The notes: generated by a model not told the origin, from the letters alone. DNA of 64,000 nucleotides from CBDCZI01 sp965224495 (GCA_965224495.1 CBDCZI010000022.1:62001-126000); one strand, 5' to 3'. Counted from the stretch's first letter, positions 51,219 to 61,322 are shown. Numbers and translations are program-made.

Positions 51219-54200
51219 ATGTTAAATAAAATCATTAAATACTTTCTTGACAACAAGCTCGTAACGGCTCTTGTTATCTTAACCGTTCTCGGTTGGGGAA
51301 CTGTTACAGCTCCTTTTGGTTGGGATACAGGACTTCCTTCTGATGCGGTGTCTGTTGATGCAATTCCTAATATTGGAGAAAATCAACAAATTATTTTTAC
51401 CGAATGGAAAGGACGGTCTCCGCAAGATATTGATGACCAAATCACTTATCCATTAACGACTTCTTTACTCGGTATTTCTGGCGTGAAATCTATTCGTAGT
51501 TCGTCACTTTTTGGGGTTTCGAGTATTTATATCATATTCGAAGAGGATATTGAGTTTTATTGGTCACGTGTAAGAATTATTGAGAAATTAAATTCGTTAC
51601 CAAAAAATCTTTTGCCTGATGGTGTACAACCAACCTTAGGTCCTGATGCCACAGCACTTGGTCAAGTGTTTTGGTACACGATTGAAGGACGAAACCTAAA
51701 AGGTGAACCGACAGGTGGTTGGGATTTACACGAATTACGAAGCACACAAGATTTCTATGTTAAATACGCATTGAATGCCGTTCAAGGAGTTTCTGAAGTA
51801 GCGTCAATCGGTGGGTTTGTGAAAGAATACCAAATTGATATTGACCCTGACGCAATGAAAAATTATAACATTTCGTTAGAACAAATCTTACGAACCGTTC
51901 GAGAATCAAACAAAGACGTAGGTGCAAAAACGCTTGAAATTAATCAAGTCGAATATTTAGTTAGGGGACTGGGGAATATCAAATCAATCGAAGATTTGGG
52001 AAATGCAGTGGTTGCCGTTCAGGAAAACACACCTGTTTACCTAAAAGACATTAGCCATATTTCGATGGGTCCCGCTACCCGAAGAGGTGTACTGGATAAA
52101 GGTGGTGCAGAGGTAGTTGGAGGTGTGGTCGTCGCTCGTTACGGGTCAAATCCGTTGGAGGTGATTACAGGTGTGAAAGAAAAAATCAAAGCTATTGCTT
52201 CAGGTTTACCTAAAAAAACGTTGGCTGATGGTACAGAAAGTCAATTAAAGATTGTCCCTTTTTATGACCGTACACAACTTATTCATCAAACATTAGGCAC
52301 ATTAGAAGAGGCGTTATCTTTAGAAATGTTGATTACTATTTTGGTGGTTATCTTGATGGTTTTGAATTTACGTGCATCACTACTTATCGCAAGTTTATTG
52401 CCCTTAGCAGTCTTGATGGTTTTTATTGCTATGCGTTATTTTCATATCGACGCCAATATTGTGGCATTATCAGGGATTGCAATTGCTATCGGTACGATGG
52501 TCGATTTGGGGATTGTATTGTCCGAAAACATTCTTCGTCATTTGAAGGGTACGAAAAATACACAACCTATAAAAGACATTATTTACAAGGCTTCATCAGA
52601 AGTAAGTTCAGCGATAGTTACTGCGGTAGCGACAACTATTGTTAGTTTTATTCCTGTTTTTATGATGGAAGGTGCAGAAGGAAAAATGTTTAGCCCTTTA
52701 GCTTTCACTAAAACATTTGCGTTGGTAGGAGCGTTGGTTGTTTCTTTATTTATTTTACCAACAATGGCTCAATGGCTTTTTGGAATTAATTTAAAAGGAA
52801 AAAAGACACACGTCTTAAAAAACAGTTTACTACTTTTAATCGGTGGTTTTTCCTTTTTCTCGGGTTACTATTGGGCAAGTTTCACTTTGCTCGCTTTGAG
52901 CCTTTCGGAACTGTTACTTTCTTATTTTAGGGATAAAATTCCTTCAACCAAATTCACTCAATTTATCACAGAACACTCGTCGGTAATTATTACAATTATA
53001 GCTGTAGTTTGGTTGCTAACAAAATATTGGATGCCTTTGGGTGTTGGACAATCTTTCCCTCTTAACCTTACTTTTGTTACATTGGTTTTAGCCCTTATTT
53101 TAGGTGGTTTCCTTTTATTAGAACGGAGTTATCAGACTATTCTTTCGTGGTGTTTGGCGAATAAAAAAACGTTTTTCATTCTTCCTATTACAGCTGTTTT
53201 GTTTGCTTTAACTACGTGGTTGGGCTTTGCAAATACCTTTGGATTTATTGCTAAAGGCTTTGACAAATTGAATGTAAATATTCGTACAACAACTATTTGG
53301 TCGAGTTTGACACATACATTTACAGGTATAGACAAAGAGTTTATGCCAACACTTGACGAGGGTAGTTTTTTACTTATGCCTACTTCGATGCCTCACGCAG
53401 GCATGTCTCAAAACAAACGTATTTTACAACAGTTAGATATGTTGGTTACGGCTATTCCTGAAGTCGAATTGGTTGTTGGGAAAATGGGACGTGCAGAAAC
53501 GGCTCTTGACCCTGCACCTATCTCAATGTATGAAAATGTAATTAATTATAAACCTGAATATTTATTAAATAAAAAAGGGCATCGTCAACGTTTTAAAATC
53601 AATGCAAATGGTGATTACCGTTTGGTAAATAACCAATTATTAGCAAAAAATAAGTCGTGGTATTTTGATGGCAAAGACACCGTAACCTTGAAACAAGACA
53701 ATGCCTTTTTATCAACAATTAATACGTTGTTAATGGAGAATGATAACGGTGATTATTTCCGTAATTGGCGACCACAAATAAAATCTACGGATGATATTTG
53801 GCAAGAAATTAGTCGTGTTACTCAGTTGGCAGGCGTTACGTCTGCACCCAAATTACAACCGATAGAAACTCGCTTAGTAATGCTACAAACAGGGATGCGT
53901 GCACCAATGGGTATCAAAGTCTATGGTTCGGATTTACAATCTATCGAGGCATTTGGTCTTGAATTGGAACAGTTATTAAAGGAAGTACCTTCAATAAAAA
54001 CAGATGCCGTATTTGCTGACCGAATTGTCGGAAAACCCTACGTTCATTTAACGATAGATAGAAATAAAATTGCTCGTTATGGTTTGAGTATCGAACAAGT
54101 ACAGCGGACAATAGAAGTAGCTATTGGAGGAAAAGAATTGACAAAAACAGTAGAGGGAAGAGAACGTTTTTCGGTGCGGGTTCGCTACCCTCGTGAGTTG

Positions 54201-55073
54201 CGTGACAACCCCGACGTACTGGTGGATATCTCAATAACGACAGCTAATGGCACACAGGTTCCTTTGGGTGATTTAGTGAAAATTAGTTATACAAAAGGAC
54301 CTCAAATGATAAAAAGTGAGAACACCTTTTTGGTTGGGTATGTTTTGTTTGATAAAAAAGAAAAGTATGCTGAAATGAAAGTGATTGAAGACGCTCAACA
54401 ATTGATAGCATCAAAAATAGCTGACGGTGATTTGGTTATTCCTTCGGGAATTAGCTACAAGTTTTCGGGGAATTACGAAAACCAAGTCCGTGCAGAAAAA
54501 CGGTTGCTCTTAATTATTCCTTTAGTATTAGTTATTATTCTCTTGATTTTATATTTCGAATTTCGCTCAATAAGTGTGGCTCTGATGGTCTTTTCGGGTA
54601 TTGCTATGGCGTTTAGTGGTGCGTTTATCTTGCTTTGGCTTTATGGACAGACGTGGTTTTTCGATTTTTCCTTTTTCAGTACAAATATGAGAGATTTATT
54701 TCAACTAAAAACCATAAACTTAAGTGTTGCTGTTTGGGTCGGGTTCATTGCCTTGTTTGGCATCGCTACCGACGACGGTGTGCTTATTGGAACTTACCTC
54801 ACTCAAAGTATTAAAGTCAAGAAACCGCAGTCTGTTGCGGAGGTACGGAAAGCAGTAATTGATGCAGGCTCGAAAAGAATAAAACCTGCTATTATGACCT
54901 CTGCGACTACCATTATCGCTTTATTGCCCGTCCTGACTTCTACAGGAAGAGGTGCGGATATTATGATTCCGATGGCTATTCCTGCTTTTGGGGGAATGTT
55001 AGTAGCCTCTATCACTTACTTTATTGTTCCTGTACTTTTCGCTTTGCGTGAAGAAAGGAAACTAAAAAAATAA
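51219..55073 (+). CDS. cusA: CusA/CzcA-family heavy-metal efflux RND pump
   Basis: A proton-driven inner-membrane pump of the HME-RND family. It has the N-terminal helix, AVSVDAIPNIGENQQII, DITYPL-type porter motifs, and the helix-4 proton relay IAIAIGTMVDLGIVLSENI near residue 425. FMPTLDEGSFLLMPTSMPHAGMSQ and GFIALFGIATDDGVLIGTYL near 1180 follow. At 1284 residues it exceeds the usual 1040 or so; the excess is largely a hydrophobic region (about residues 530-660) with extra predicted helices. It is in an operon with the channel and adaptor genes. Copper/silver specificity is inferred from the neighbours. Confidence 0.9.
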   Translation: MLNKIIKYFLDNKLVTALVILTVLGWGTVTAPFGWDTGLPSDAVSVDAIPNIGENQQIIFTEWKGRSPQDIDDQITYPLTTSLLGISGVKSIRSSSLFGVSSIYIIFEEDIEFYWSRVRIIEKLNSLPKNLLPDGVQPTLGPDATALGQVFWYTIEGRNLKGEPTGGWDLHELRSTQDFYVKYALNAVQGVSEVASIGGFVKEYQIDIDPDAMKNYNISLEQILRTVRESNKDVGAKTLEINQVEYLVRGLGNIKSIEDLGNAVVAVQENTPVYLKDISHISMGPATRRGVLDKGGAEVVGGVVVARYGSNPLEVITGVKEKIKAIASGLPKKTLADGTESQLKIVPFYDRTQLIHQTLGTLEEALSLEMLITILVVILMVLNLRASLLIASLLPLAVLMVFIAMRYFHIDANIVALSGIAIAIGTMVDLGIVLSENILRHLKGTKNTQPIKDIIYKASSEVSSAIVTAVATTIVSFIPVFMMEGAEGKMFSPLAFTKTFALVGALVVSLFILPTMAQWLFGINLKGKKTHVLKNSLLLLIGGFSFFSGYYWASFTLLALSLSELLLSYFRDKIPSTKFTQFITEHSSVIITIIAVVWLLTKYWMPLGVGQSFPLNLTFVTLVLALILGGFLLLERSYQTILSWCLANKKTFFILPITAVLFALTTWLGFANTFGFIAKGFDKLNVNIRTTTIWSSLTHTFTGIDKEFMPTLDEGSFLLMPTSMPHAGMSQNKRILQQLDMLVTAIPEVELVVGKMGRAETALDPAPISMYENVINYKPEYLLNKKGHRQRFKINANGDYRLVNNQLLAKNKSWYFDGKDTVTLKQDNAFLSTINTLLMENDNGDYFRNWRPQIKSTDDIWQEISRVTQLAGVTSAPKLQPIETRLVMLQTGMRAPMGIKVYGSDLQSIEAFGLELEQLLKEVPSIKTDAVFADRIVGKPYVHLTIDRNKIARYGLSIEQVQRTIEVAIGGKELTKTVEGRERFSVRVRYPRELRDNPDVLVDISITTANGTQVPLGDLVKISYTKGPQMIKSENTFLVGYVLFDKKEKYAEMKVIEDAQQLIASKIADGDLVIPSGISYKFSGNYENQVRAEKRLLLIIPLVLVIILLILYFEFRSISVALMVFSGIAMAFSGAFILLWLYGQTWFFDFSFFSTNMRDLFQLKTINLSVAVWVGFIALFGIATDDGVLIGTYLTQSIKVKKPQSVAEVRKAVIDAGSKRIKPAIMTSATTIIALLPVLTSTGRGADIMIPMAIPAFGGMLVASITYFIVPVLFALREERKLKK

Positions 55074-55074
55074 T

Positions 55075-56340
55075 ATGTTATTCATTCATTCAACTAAAAA
55101 TAAAAAACACTCGGCACAAAACGGAAGTATTCGTTTTGGCTACCTGTTATTGTTGTTACTTATAAGTACCTGTCAAATAAATGCTCAAACCTTGGCTGAT
55201 TACCTCGTCGAAGCGAGTGAAAACAACCACGGATTGAAAGCGAAATACACTGAATTTGAAGCGAGTTTACAGCAAGTAGCTCAAGTTGGTTCGTTGCCCA
55301 ATCCTTCGTTAGCGTTTGGTTATTTTATCCGTCCGATAGAAACAAAAACGGGGCAACAACAAGCTAAAATATCTTTGAGTCAGCAATTTCCTTGGTTTGG
55401 CACATTAAAAGCTAAAAAGAACATTGCTACGTTGACTACCGAAGTGAAATTTCAAGTGTTTATTCATTCCAAAAACAGACTTTCATTACAAGTGAAAAAC
55501 ACTTATTACAGGCTGAATGAAGTACACCAGAAAATTGGTTTCCAAAAGAAAAACAAAGCCTTGCTTCATTCTTATAAAAAAATAGTAACACGGAATTTTT
55601 CTAATGGAAAAAGTACAATGATTGACGTACTCAGAATAGATTTATTACTTGATGAATCCTCTACCAATTTAACCGTATTGAAAGATGAAATCACAGCCTT
55701 AGAAATAAAGTTTAACCGTTTACTTTCTAGAAACGACACGATGAAAGTTGTAATTAAAGAGCCGTTAAACCTACTCGATTTTGAATTTTCACAAGACAGT
55801 ATTTCACAACACCCTTTAGTGAGTATGTTGTCAATCAAAGAAAAAATAAGTGTAGAAAAAGAACTTCTGGCAAAAAGACAAGGCTTACCAAGAGTGGGAG
55901 TTGGCTTAGACTATTTATTCATAAAAAAAGGGCAAACTACCCTGCCAAACGACGGTAGAGATGCGGTGATGCCTATGATTAATCTACAAATCCCTATTTT
56001 TAGAAAACAATACAAGAGTGCAAAAAAAGAGGCTCAAATCATGCAAACAAGCTATACGGAAGCCAAAATAGAACAAGAAAACGAATTGTATGCATTGTCT
56101 CAATTAGCCATTTTTAATTTGAAATCAAACAAACAAAAAATAAAATTGTACGACAAACAAATCGAAAGTAGCAGACAAATCATCAGGCTACTTTATGCGA
56201 GTTATAAAAATTCAGGAAAGGATTTTGAAGAAGTATTACGGGCAGAACAAGTCGTACTAAAATTAAAAACACGAAAAGCTACGGCTTTAACAAACTACTA
56301 TTTAGCACTCGCTCAAATCCATTATTTATCAGGAAAATAA
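55075..56340 (+). CDS. cusC: TolC-family outer-membrane efflux protein
   Basis: Outer-membrane channel of the tripartite pump. The signal region (YLLLLLLISTCQINAQ) is followed by two long helical repeats, including HGLKAKYTEFEASLQQVAQVGSLPNPSL, ISLSQQFPWFGTLKAKK and QNELYALSQLAIFNLKSNKQ. Length 421 is normal. It starts 1 base after the pump gene and ends 6 bases before the adaptor gene. Confidence 0.85.
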   Translation: MLFIHSTKNKKHSAQNGSIRFGYLLLLLLISTCQINAQTLADYLVEASENNHGLKAKYTEFEASLQQVAQVGSLPNPSLAFGYFIRPIETKTGQQQAKISLSQQFPWFGTLKAKKNIATLTTEVKFQVFIHSKNRLSLQVKNTYYRLNEVHQKIGFQKKNKALLHSYKKIVTRNFSNGKSTMIDVLRIDLLLDESSTNLTVLKDEITALEIKFNRLLSRNDTMKVVIKEPLNLLDFEFSQDSISQHPLVSMLSIKEKISVEKELLAKRQGLPRVGVGLDYLFIKKGQTTLPNDGRDAVMPMINLQIPIFRKQYKSAKKEAQIMQTSYTEAKIEQENELYALSQLAIFNLKSNKQKIKLYDKQIESSRQIIRLLYASYKNSGKDFEEVLRAEQVVLKLKTRKATALTNYYLALAQIHYLSGK

Positions 56341-56346
56341 ACAACA

Positions 56347-58023
56347 ATGAAAAAGCAATATAAACTATCTATCAGTCTGTTATTAATCGGTGTTGTTATC
56401 GGTTATTCTTTTACTTTTTTGAACAGTAAAAAAGAAAACAAACACCAATATGAGCAAGTGAAAAATCAAACTTGGACGTGTTCGATGCACCCACAAGTCC
56501 GCAGGCAAGAAGCGGGGCAATGCCCAATTTGTGGTATGGATTTAACGCCATTAACCACCAACAGTCAAGATGCTCACTCACCGATTATCAAAATGTCAGC
56601 CACAGCAATGAAGTTGGCGAATATTCAAACTTCGGTAGTAACGAAGGAAAGTCCATCTAAAAAAACACACTTGAATGGAAAGATACAAGCGAATGAAGGA
56701 CATATCAACGCACAAACGGCACATTTTGCAGGACGAATAGAACGGCTTTTGATTAACCTGACAGGAGAATATGTTAAAAAAGGACAGGTTATCGCTTACA
56801 TTTATTCCCCCGAATTAGTCACTGCACAAGAAGAATTATTTGAAGCATTGACTATCAAACAAACTCATCCTGACTTGTACCGTGCGTCAAAAGAGAAGTT
56901 AAAAAATTGGAAATTATCCAATCAGCAAATTAATAAAATTATTCACTCAGGAGTACCGACAAAAAAGTTTCCTGTTTTAGCCAATTGGAGTGGTGTAGTT
57001 CTAACAAGAAATGTAACCGTAGGCGACCACGTAACCGAAGGAACACCACTGTTTGAATTAGCCGATTTATCAAAATTATGGGTCTTGTTTGATATTTATG
57101 AAAAAGATTTGGCATCAATAAAAAAAGGAAACAACGTTCAATTTACCATTCAATCATTCCCAAATGAAGAGTTTGAAGGTGAAATAAGTTTTATTGACCC
57201 TGTCATAAATCCAACAACAAGAGTAGCGAAAGCTCGTCTGGAAATTGATAACATAAACCGAAAATTCAAGCCTGAAATGTTTGTTAGAGGTCTGGTAAAA
57301 AGTAACTCTAGGGATAAAAAAGCGATTATAACCATACCAAAATCAGCTGTATTATGGACGGGGAAACGCTCGATAGTTTACGTAAAAAAAGAGACTAAAA
57401 CAGGTGTCGGTTTTGAATTAAGAAAAATCACTTTAGGTACACTTTTAGGTGAAAGTTACCTCGTTACAAATGGCTTACTCGAAGGAGAAGAAATTGCCAC
57501 CAACGGAGCATTCACCATCGATGCTTCTGCACAATTAGCAGGAAAACCAAGTATGATGAACACCACGCACACCGTACGGCTCAATGACAAAGCAAACTTT
57601 CAACTCAACAGCTTAGTTACTGCTTATATGGCGTTGAAAAATAGTTTGGTGAAAAGTGATTTGAACAATAGTTTATCCAAAACTTTAACTTACCAAACGG
57701 TACTAAAAGCAATTGAGCCTACATTATTTGAAGAAAACGAAACGCTTTGGGTGAAAAAGTCAAAAGGAATTCAGCAAACGCTTTTGTTAATGCAACAGGC
57801 TAAAAACCTTAAAATAATTCGTGCTTATTTCTTAGATTTGTCTAACCAAATGGTTTTTCTTGCCAAAACTTTTCATCCAACGCAACAAGATTTGTATATT
57901 CAACATTGCCCAATGGCAAACAGCAACAAGGGAGCTGATTGGTTAAGTTTTGAGAAAGAAATTCGTAACCCTTATTTCGGAGATGAAATGTTGGAATGTG
58001 GTAATGCCGTAAAAATAAAATAG
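56347..58023 (+). CDS. cusB: CusB-family efflux adaptor with metal-binding and DUF3347-like domains
   Basis: Periplasmic adaptor anchored by an N-terminal helix (about 8-25). A heavy-metal-binding domain follows near residues 40-66: TWTCSMHPQVRRQEAGQCPI then CGMDLTPL. The barrel-sandwich and beta-barrel region has GRIERLLINLTGEYVKKGQV, VTVGDHVTEGTPLFELADLS and GEISFIDPVINPTTRVAKAR. The last 140 residues form a DUF3347-like domain ending YIQHCPMANSNKGADWLSFE and YFGDEMLECG. The methionine- and cysteine-bearing motifs point to Cu(I)/Ag(I). Length 558 is above the usual because of this fusion. Confidence 0.88.
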   Translation: MKKQYKLSISLLLIGVVIGYSFTFLNSKKENKHQYEQVKNQTWTCSMHPQVRRQEAGQCPICGMDLTPLTTNSQDAHSPIIKMSATAMKLANIQTSVVTKESPSKKTHLNGKIQANEGHINAQTAHFAGRIERLLINLTGEYVKKGQVIAYIYSPELVTAQEELFEALTIKQTHPDLYRASKEKLKNWKLSNQQINKIIHSGVPTKKFPVLANWSGVVLTRNVTVGDHVTEGTPLFELADLSKLWVLFDIYEKDLASIKKGNNVQFTIQSFPNEEFEGEISFIDPVINPTTRVAKARLEIDNINRKFKPEMFVRGLVKSNSRDKKAIITIPKSAVLWTGKRSIVYVKKETKTGVGFELRKITLGTLLGESYLVTNGLLEGEEIATNGAFTIDASAQLAGKPSMMNTTHTVRLNDKANFQLNSLVTAYMALKNSLVKSDLNNSLSKTLTYQTVLKAIEPTLFEENETLWVKKSKGIQQTLLLMQQAKNLKIIRAYFLDLSNQMVFLAKTFHPTQQDLYIQHCPMANSNKGADWLSFEKEIRNPYFGDEMLECGNAVKIK

Positions 58024-58042
58024 TAAACTGTAAATTAAATAT

Positions 58043-58249
58043 ATGAAAAATGTAATCAAATTTGGATTGGTACTCGGGATGAGTGCTTTCCTATTCGCAA
58101 GTTGTGATGCAGGAACAAAATCTACCGAAGGTAGTCATACAGAGACAAGCGTTTCTTACCAATGTCCGATGGATTGTGAAGATGGAAAAACTTATGATAA
58201 AGAAGGAATTTGCCCTGTTTGTAAAATGGACTTGACAGAGGTTAAATAA
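58043..58249 (+). CDS. Small heavy-metal-binding lipoprotein
   Basis: A 68-residue lipoprotein (AFLFASCDAG lipobox) whose mature part is essentially one heavy-metal-binding domain: YQCPMDCEDGKTYDKEGICP then VCKMDLTEV. It resembles the domain in the upstream CusB-like adaptor and sits 19 bases after it. It may buffer copper or hand it to the pump. The terminator at 58257 closes the operon. Confidence 0.83.
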   Translation: MKNVIKFGLVLGMSAFLFASCDAGTKSTEGSHTETSVSYQCPMDCEDGKTYDKEGICPVCKMDLTEVK

Positions 58250-58256
58250 TTCATTT

Positions 58257-58293
58257 AGTACCTGATGAAAGCTACTTTCATTAGGTGCTTTTT
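58257..58293 (+). terminator. Terminator after the efflux operon
   Basis: A 14-base-pair stem with two wobble pairs (58257-58270 against 58276-58289), a 5-base loop (gctac), and a T run, immediately before the convergent miaE stop. Confidence 0.75.
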
Positions 58294-58295
58294 AA

Positions 58296-58877
58296 TTAAT
58301 GTACTCGGTCTCCTCTTACTTCTAATGTTTTAAGGATTTTTGCTTCTTCAGCCAAATAATAATTAAAACGCTCTTTTACTTTTTCTTCTGGCCAATATTC
58401 TTTTGCTAAATCGATAAACAAACGGTAATGTCCAGCCTCAGAAACCATCAATTCGTGGTAAAATTTCTTTAACCCTTCGTCGGTAAGGTTTTCTGACAAT
58501 AAACGAAACCGTTCGCAACTTCGGGCTTCGATAAGGGCAGCTAATAATAGTCGTTCAACCAATTGATTATCCCTGTCTCCACCCGTTATTACCACTTTAC
58601 TTAATGCGATAACATATTCGTCTTTTCTTTTTGTTCCGAGACTTAACTTACGTTTTTCTAATTCTCGTAAAACCATTCTAAAATGTCCCCATTCTTCGGT
58701 TACAATCGGTGATAGTTTCTCTACGACCGTTGTCTTTTCGGGGAAATTAATAATTATAGAGATGCAATTTGTAGCTGCTTTTTGTTCGCAATAAGCGTGG
58801 TCTATCAATATCTCTTCAATAGATTTTTCGGCAATATTCACCCAACGAGGGTCTGTCGCTAACTTAAGTCCAAGCAT
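58296..58877 (-). CDS. miaE: tRNA-(ms2io6A37) monooxygenase MiaE-like
   Basis: Di-iron hydroxylase of modified adenosine 37 in tRNA. The ferritin-like helices carry the metal ligands: LIDHAYCEQKAATNC, VTEEWGHFRMVLREL, ALIEARSCERFRLLS and MVSEAGHYRLFIDLA, that is, repeated E...E-x2-H pairs. Length 193 fits the family. It lies 65 bases downstream of xerD on the same strand, in an AT-rich gap with no clear promoter, and may be co-transcribed. Confidence 0.87.
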   Translation of the reverse strand: MLGLKLATDPRWVNIAEKSIEEILIDHAYCEQKAATNCISIIINFPEKTTVVEKLSPIVTEEWGHFRMVLRELEKRKLSLGTKRKDEYVIALSKVVITGGDRDNQLVERLLLAALIEARSCERFRLLSENLTDEGLKKFYHELMVSEAGHYRLFIDLAKEYWPEEKVKERFNYYLAEEAKILKTLEVRGDRVH

Positions 58878-58942
58878 ATTTTTCTTTTTTTGATTAAATA
58901 TTAATTTTAATTTTAATAAGTATTCCTTACCAATATATTTAG

Positions 58943-59836
58943 TTAACTTCTTGGGTGAAATTCGGTAATAACAGACTTAAGATAGCTACTGTCTAAATGC
59001 GTGTATATTTCGGTAGTCGTGATAGACGAATGCCCTAACATTTCTTGTACTGCACGTAAATCTGCACCGCCTTCCAACAAATGGGTGGCGAAACTATGAC
59101 GCAGACTATGTGGACTGATTTTACGTTTAATTCCTGCTAATTTTGCTGCATTTGAAATAATCGTATAAATCATTATTCGTGTCAACCGAGCTCCTCTGTT
59201 ATTCAAAAAAACGATATCTTCTTCGCCTTCTTTGATGCTTTTTAGACTGCGGCAATCTAACATATATTCTTGCACACTTTTTTTTGCATACGAACCGAGA
59301 GGCACTAACCGTTCTTTGTTTCCTTTCCCAAAAACACGGACAAAATCACTATCGAAATAGATGCTTTTTATTTTTAAATTAACCAATTCAGAAACACGTA
59401 ACCCACACGAATACATTAATTCAATAATGGCAAAATTACGCATTCCCAAAGGAGTGTTTTTATCAATAACAGCTAACATTTGGTTTATTTCATCAACCGT
59501 GAGTGGTTCGGGAAGTTTTCTGCCAATTTTCGGAGGGTCAACCAACTCACTCGGGTTTATTTCAATAATATCTTCGTACATTAGGTACTTGAAAAATGCT
59601 CGGATAGAACTTAACATCCTCGCTTGAGTCGTTTCTGCCAATAGTTCGGCGTGATTTAGCTCAATAAAAAAGTTGGATATTTGTTCTGAACTAACGTCTT
59701 GCGGAAGTAAATCAACGCAAAAATTACCAAACCTTGAAATGTCTCGAATATAGGCTTCTATCGAATTTTCTGATAGTCCTTTTTCCAATTTCAAGTAAGT
59801 TGTGTAATTTTTAATGATATTTGTCCAAGCATCCAT
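58943..59836 (-). CDS. xerD: Tyrosine recombinase XerD-like
   Basis: Site-specific recombinase that resolves chromosome dimers. The N-terminal SAM-like domain has NYTTYLKLEKGLSENSIEAY. The catalytic domain has SCGLRVSELVNLKI, ISPHSLRHSFATHLLEGGAD, LGHSSITTTEIYTHLD with the R-H-R-H-Y residues. Length 297 is the Xer norm, and no integrase arms or att sites are nearby, so this is the housekeeping enzyme. It is divergent from aroQ, with start codons 18 bases apart; a one-mismatch -7 box TATCTTTC lies upstream of it. Confidence 0.92.
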   Translation of the reverse strand: MDAWTNIIKNYTTYLKLEKGLSENSIEAYIRDISRFGNFCVDLLPQDVSSEQISNFFIELNHAELLAETTQARMLSSIRAFFKYLMYEDIIEINPSELVDPPKIGRKLPEPLTVDEINQMLAVIDKNTPLGMRNFAIIELMYSCGLRVSELVNLKIKSIYFDSDFVRVFGKGNKERLVPLGSYAKKSVQEYMLDCRSLKSIKEGEEDIVFLNNRGARLTRIMIYTIISNAAKLAGIKRKISPHSLRHSFATHLLEGGADLRAVQEMLGHSSITTTEIYTHLDSSYLKSVITEFHPRS

Positions 59837-59854
59837 ACTTGAAAGATAAGAAAT

Positions 59855-60274
59855 ATGAAATTAATCATCATTAACGGACCCAATTTAAACTTACTTGGCG
59901 TGCGAGAAAAGTCAATTTATGGCGATAAAAGCTTTGAAGAGTTCTTTGTTACACTCAAAAGTAAATATAAAAATATCGATTTGGTGTATTTTCAATCAAA
60001 CCATGAAGGTGAACTTATTGATAAGATTCACGAAATAGGTTTTTCTTACGATGGAATTATTTTGAATGCAGGTGGTTTGACACACACATCGGTTGCTTTA
60101 GCTGATGCTGTGGCGGGTGTAAAAACAGAAACATTGGAGGTGCATATCTCTAATATTCACGCAAGAGAAGAATTTCGTCACCATAGCTTTTTGACAAAAA
60201 ATTGTGTAGGAATGATAGCAGGGTTAGGTTTGACAGGTTATGAATTGGCAATAGAACATTTTTTAAGAAAATAA
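59855..60274 (+). CDS. aroQ: 3-dehydroquinate dehydratase, type II
   Basis: Third step of the shikimate pathway, as a dodecameric type II enzyme. It has IINGPNLNLLGVREKSIYGD with the active-site tyrosine, FQSNHEGELIDKIHE, ILNAGGLTHTSVALADAVAG, and EVHISNIHAREEFRHHSFLT. Length 139 is typical. The usual G-A-Y/L-T-H of the middle motif is GGLTH here. The next gene begins 13 bases on. Confidence 0.95.
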   Translation: MKLIIINGPNLNLLGVREKSIYGDKSFEEFFVTLKSKYKNIDLVYFQSNHEGELIDKIHEIGFSYDGIILNAGGLTHTSVALADAVAGVKTETLEVHISNIHAREEFRHHSFLTKNCVGMIAGLGLTGYELAIEHFLRK

Positions 60275-60287
60275 GTTTTATTATTTA

Positions 60288-61322
60288 GTGATGATGCATA
60301 ATTTTTATCCTGGACCTTCTACTTTACATCCTTTTTTTGAAGAGGCGGTAAAGTCTGCGATTGATTCAGGTATTTTATCCGAAAATCACCGAAGTCGTGC
60401 TTTTGCATCACTGTATAAAAAATGTTGGGCTGTTCTTCAAGAAACATGGCTCATTCCTGATGAGTTTCAATTACTATTTGTTTCTTCAGCGACAGAAACA
60501 TGGGAGATTATAGCGCAATCACTACTTGTTGATGAGCCAAGTTTGCATTTATACAATGGTTCTTTTGGAGAAAAATCATTGATTACAACCAACAAAATAA
60601 CCAATAAAGCGGTTGGGTTTCCTTTTGAGGATACACTGAATGTTTCTCAATTACCTGATTTGCCTTTTATTTCTATTTGTCAGACAGAAACTTCTAACGG
60701 AACATCTATTTCTAACCAAGTTTTAAGAGGAATTAGAACAAAGTTCCCTCGGTCAATTATCGCTATTGATGCAACTTCTTCGTTGGGAGGTACTTATTTA
60801 GACTTTTCTACTGCTGATATTTGGTATAGTTCTGTCCAGAAATGTATGGGACTGCCTTCGGGAATGGGGATTATTCTCATCAATAAAAAAGCAAGAGCAA
60901 TAGCCAAAATGAAAAATATAGCTATTCATTACAATGATTTTAATTCATTAATTACCAATGCCAAAAAATGGCAAACGACACATACGCCAAATACGCTCAA
61001 TATTCACGCCTTAGCTTACACGCAAAAAAAATCTAAAGGTATTGAAGCTATTGACAAAGAAATGGCTCTTCGTAAAGCAGGGTTACTAAAGCGTCTGAAG
61101 AACAATGAATTAGTATCATCTATTGAAAACAGTTCTTCTACGGTGTTGGCTTTTCGTTGTGAAAACCCTGAATTACTTATTATTAAAGCCTTAAAAAAAG
61201 GAATCGTTTTAGGGAAAGGCTATGGCAAGTGGGAAAGTTGCTCTTTCCGAATTGCTAATTTCCCATCGATTACGGACGCTTCTTTTGAAGTATTGGTTGA
61301 TTTTTTGAATAGTAATACTTAG
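60288..61322 (+). CDS. Class V (SerC-like) aminotransferase
   Basis: PLP enzyme of 344 residues. NFYPGPSTLHPFFEEAV at the start resembles phosphoserine aminotransferase; ISENHRSRAF equivalents and LFVSSATETWEII follow, and the PLP lysine lies in IWYSSVQKCMGLPSGMGI. FRIANFPSITDASFEVLVDF closes the domain. It differs from true SerC in several core motifs, so the substrate is uncertain. It follows aroQ by 13 bases and overlaps the convergent LuxE-like gene by 4 bases. Confidence 0.8.
   Translation: MMMHNFYPGPSTLHPFFEEAVKSAIDSGILSENHRSRAFASLYKKCWAVLQETWLIPDEFQLLFVSSATETWEIIAQSLLVDEPSLHLYNGSFGEKSLITTNKITNKAVGFPFEDTLNVSQLPDLPFISICQTETSNGTSISNQVLRGIRTKFPRSIIAIDATSSLGGTYLDFSTADIWYSSVQKCMGLPSGMGIILINKKARAIAKMKNIAIHYNDFNSLITNAKKWQTTHTPNTLNIHALAYTQKKSKGIEAIDKEMALRKAGLLKRLKNNELVSSIENSSSTVLAFRCENPELLIIKALKKGIVLGKGYGKWESCSFRIANFPSITDASFEVLVDFLNSNT

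Noticed and set aside
58943..59836. Tyrosine recombinase as evidence for an integrated element
   Set aside because: Length and motifs fit housekeeping XerD, and no att repeats, tRNA target or phage genes adjoin it.
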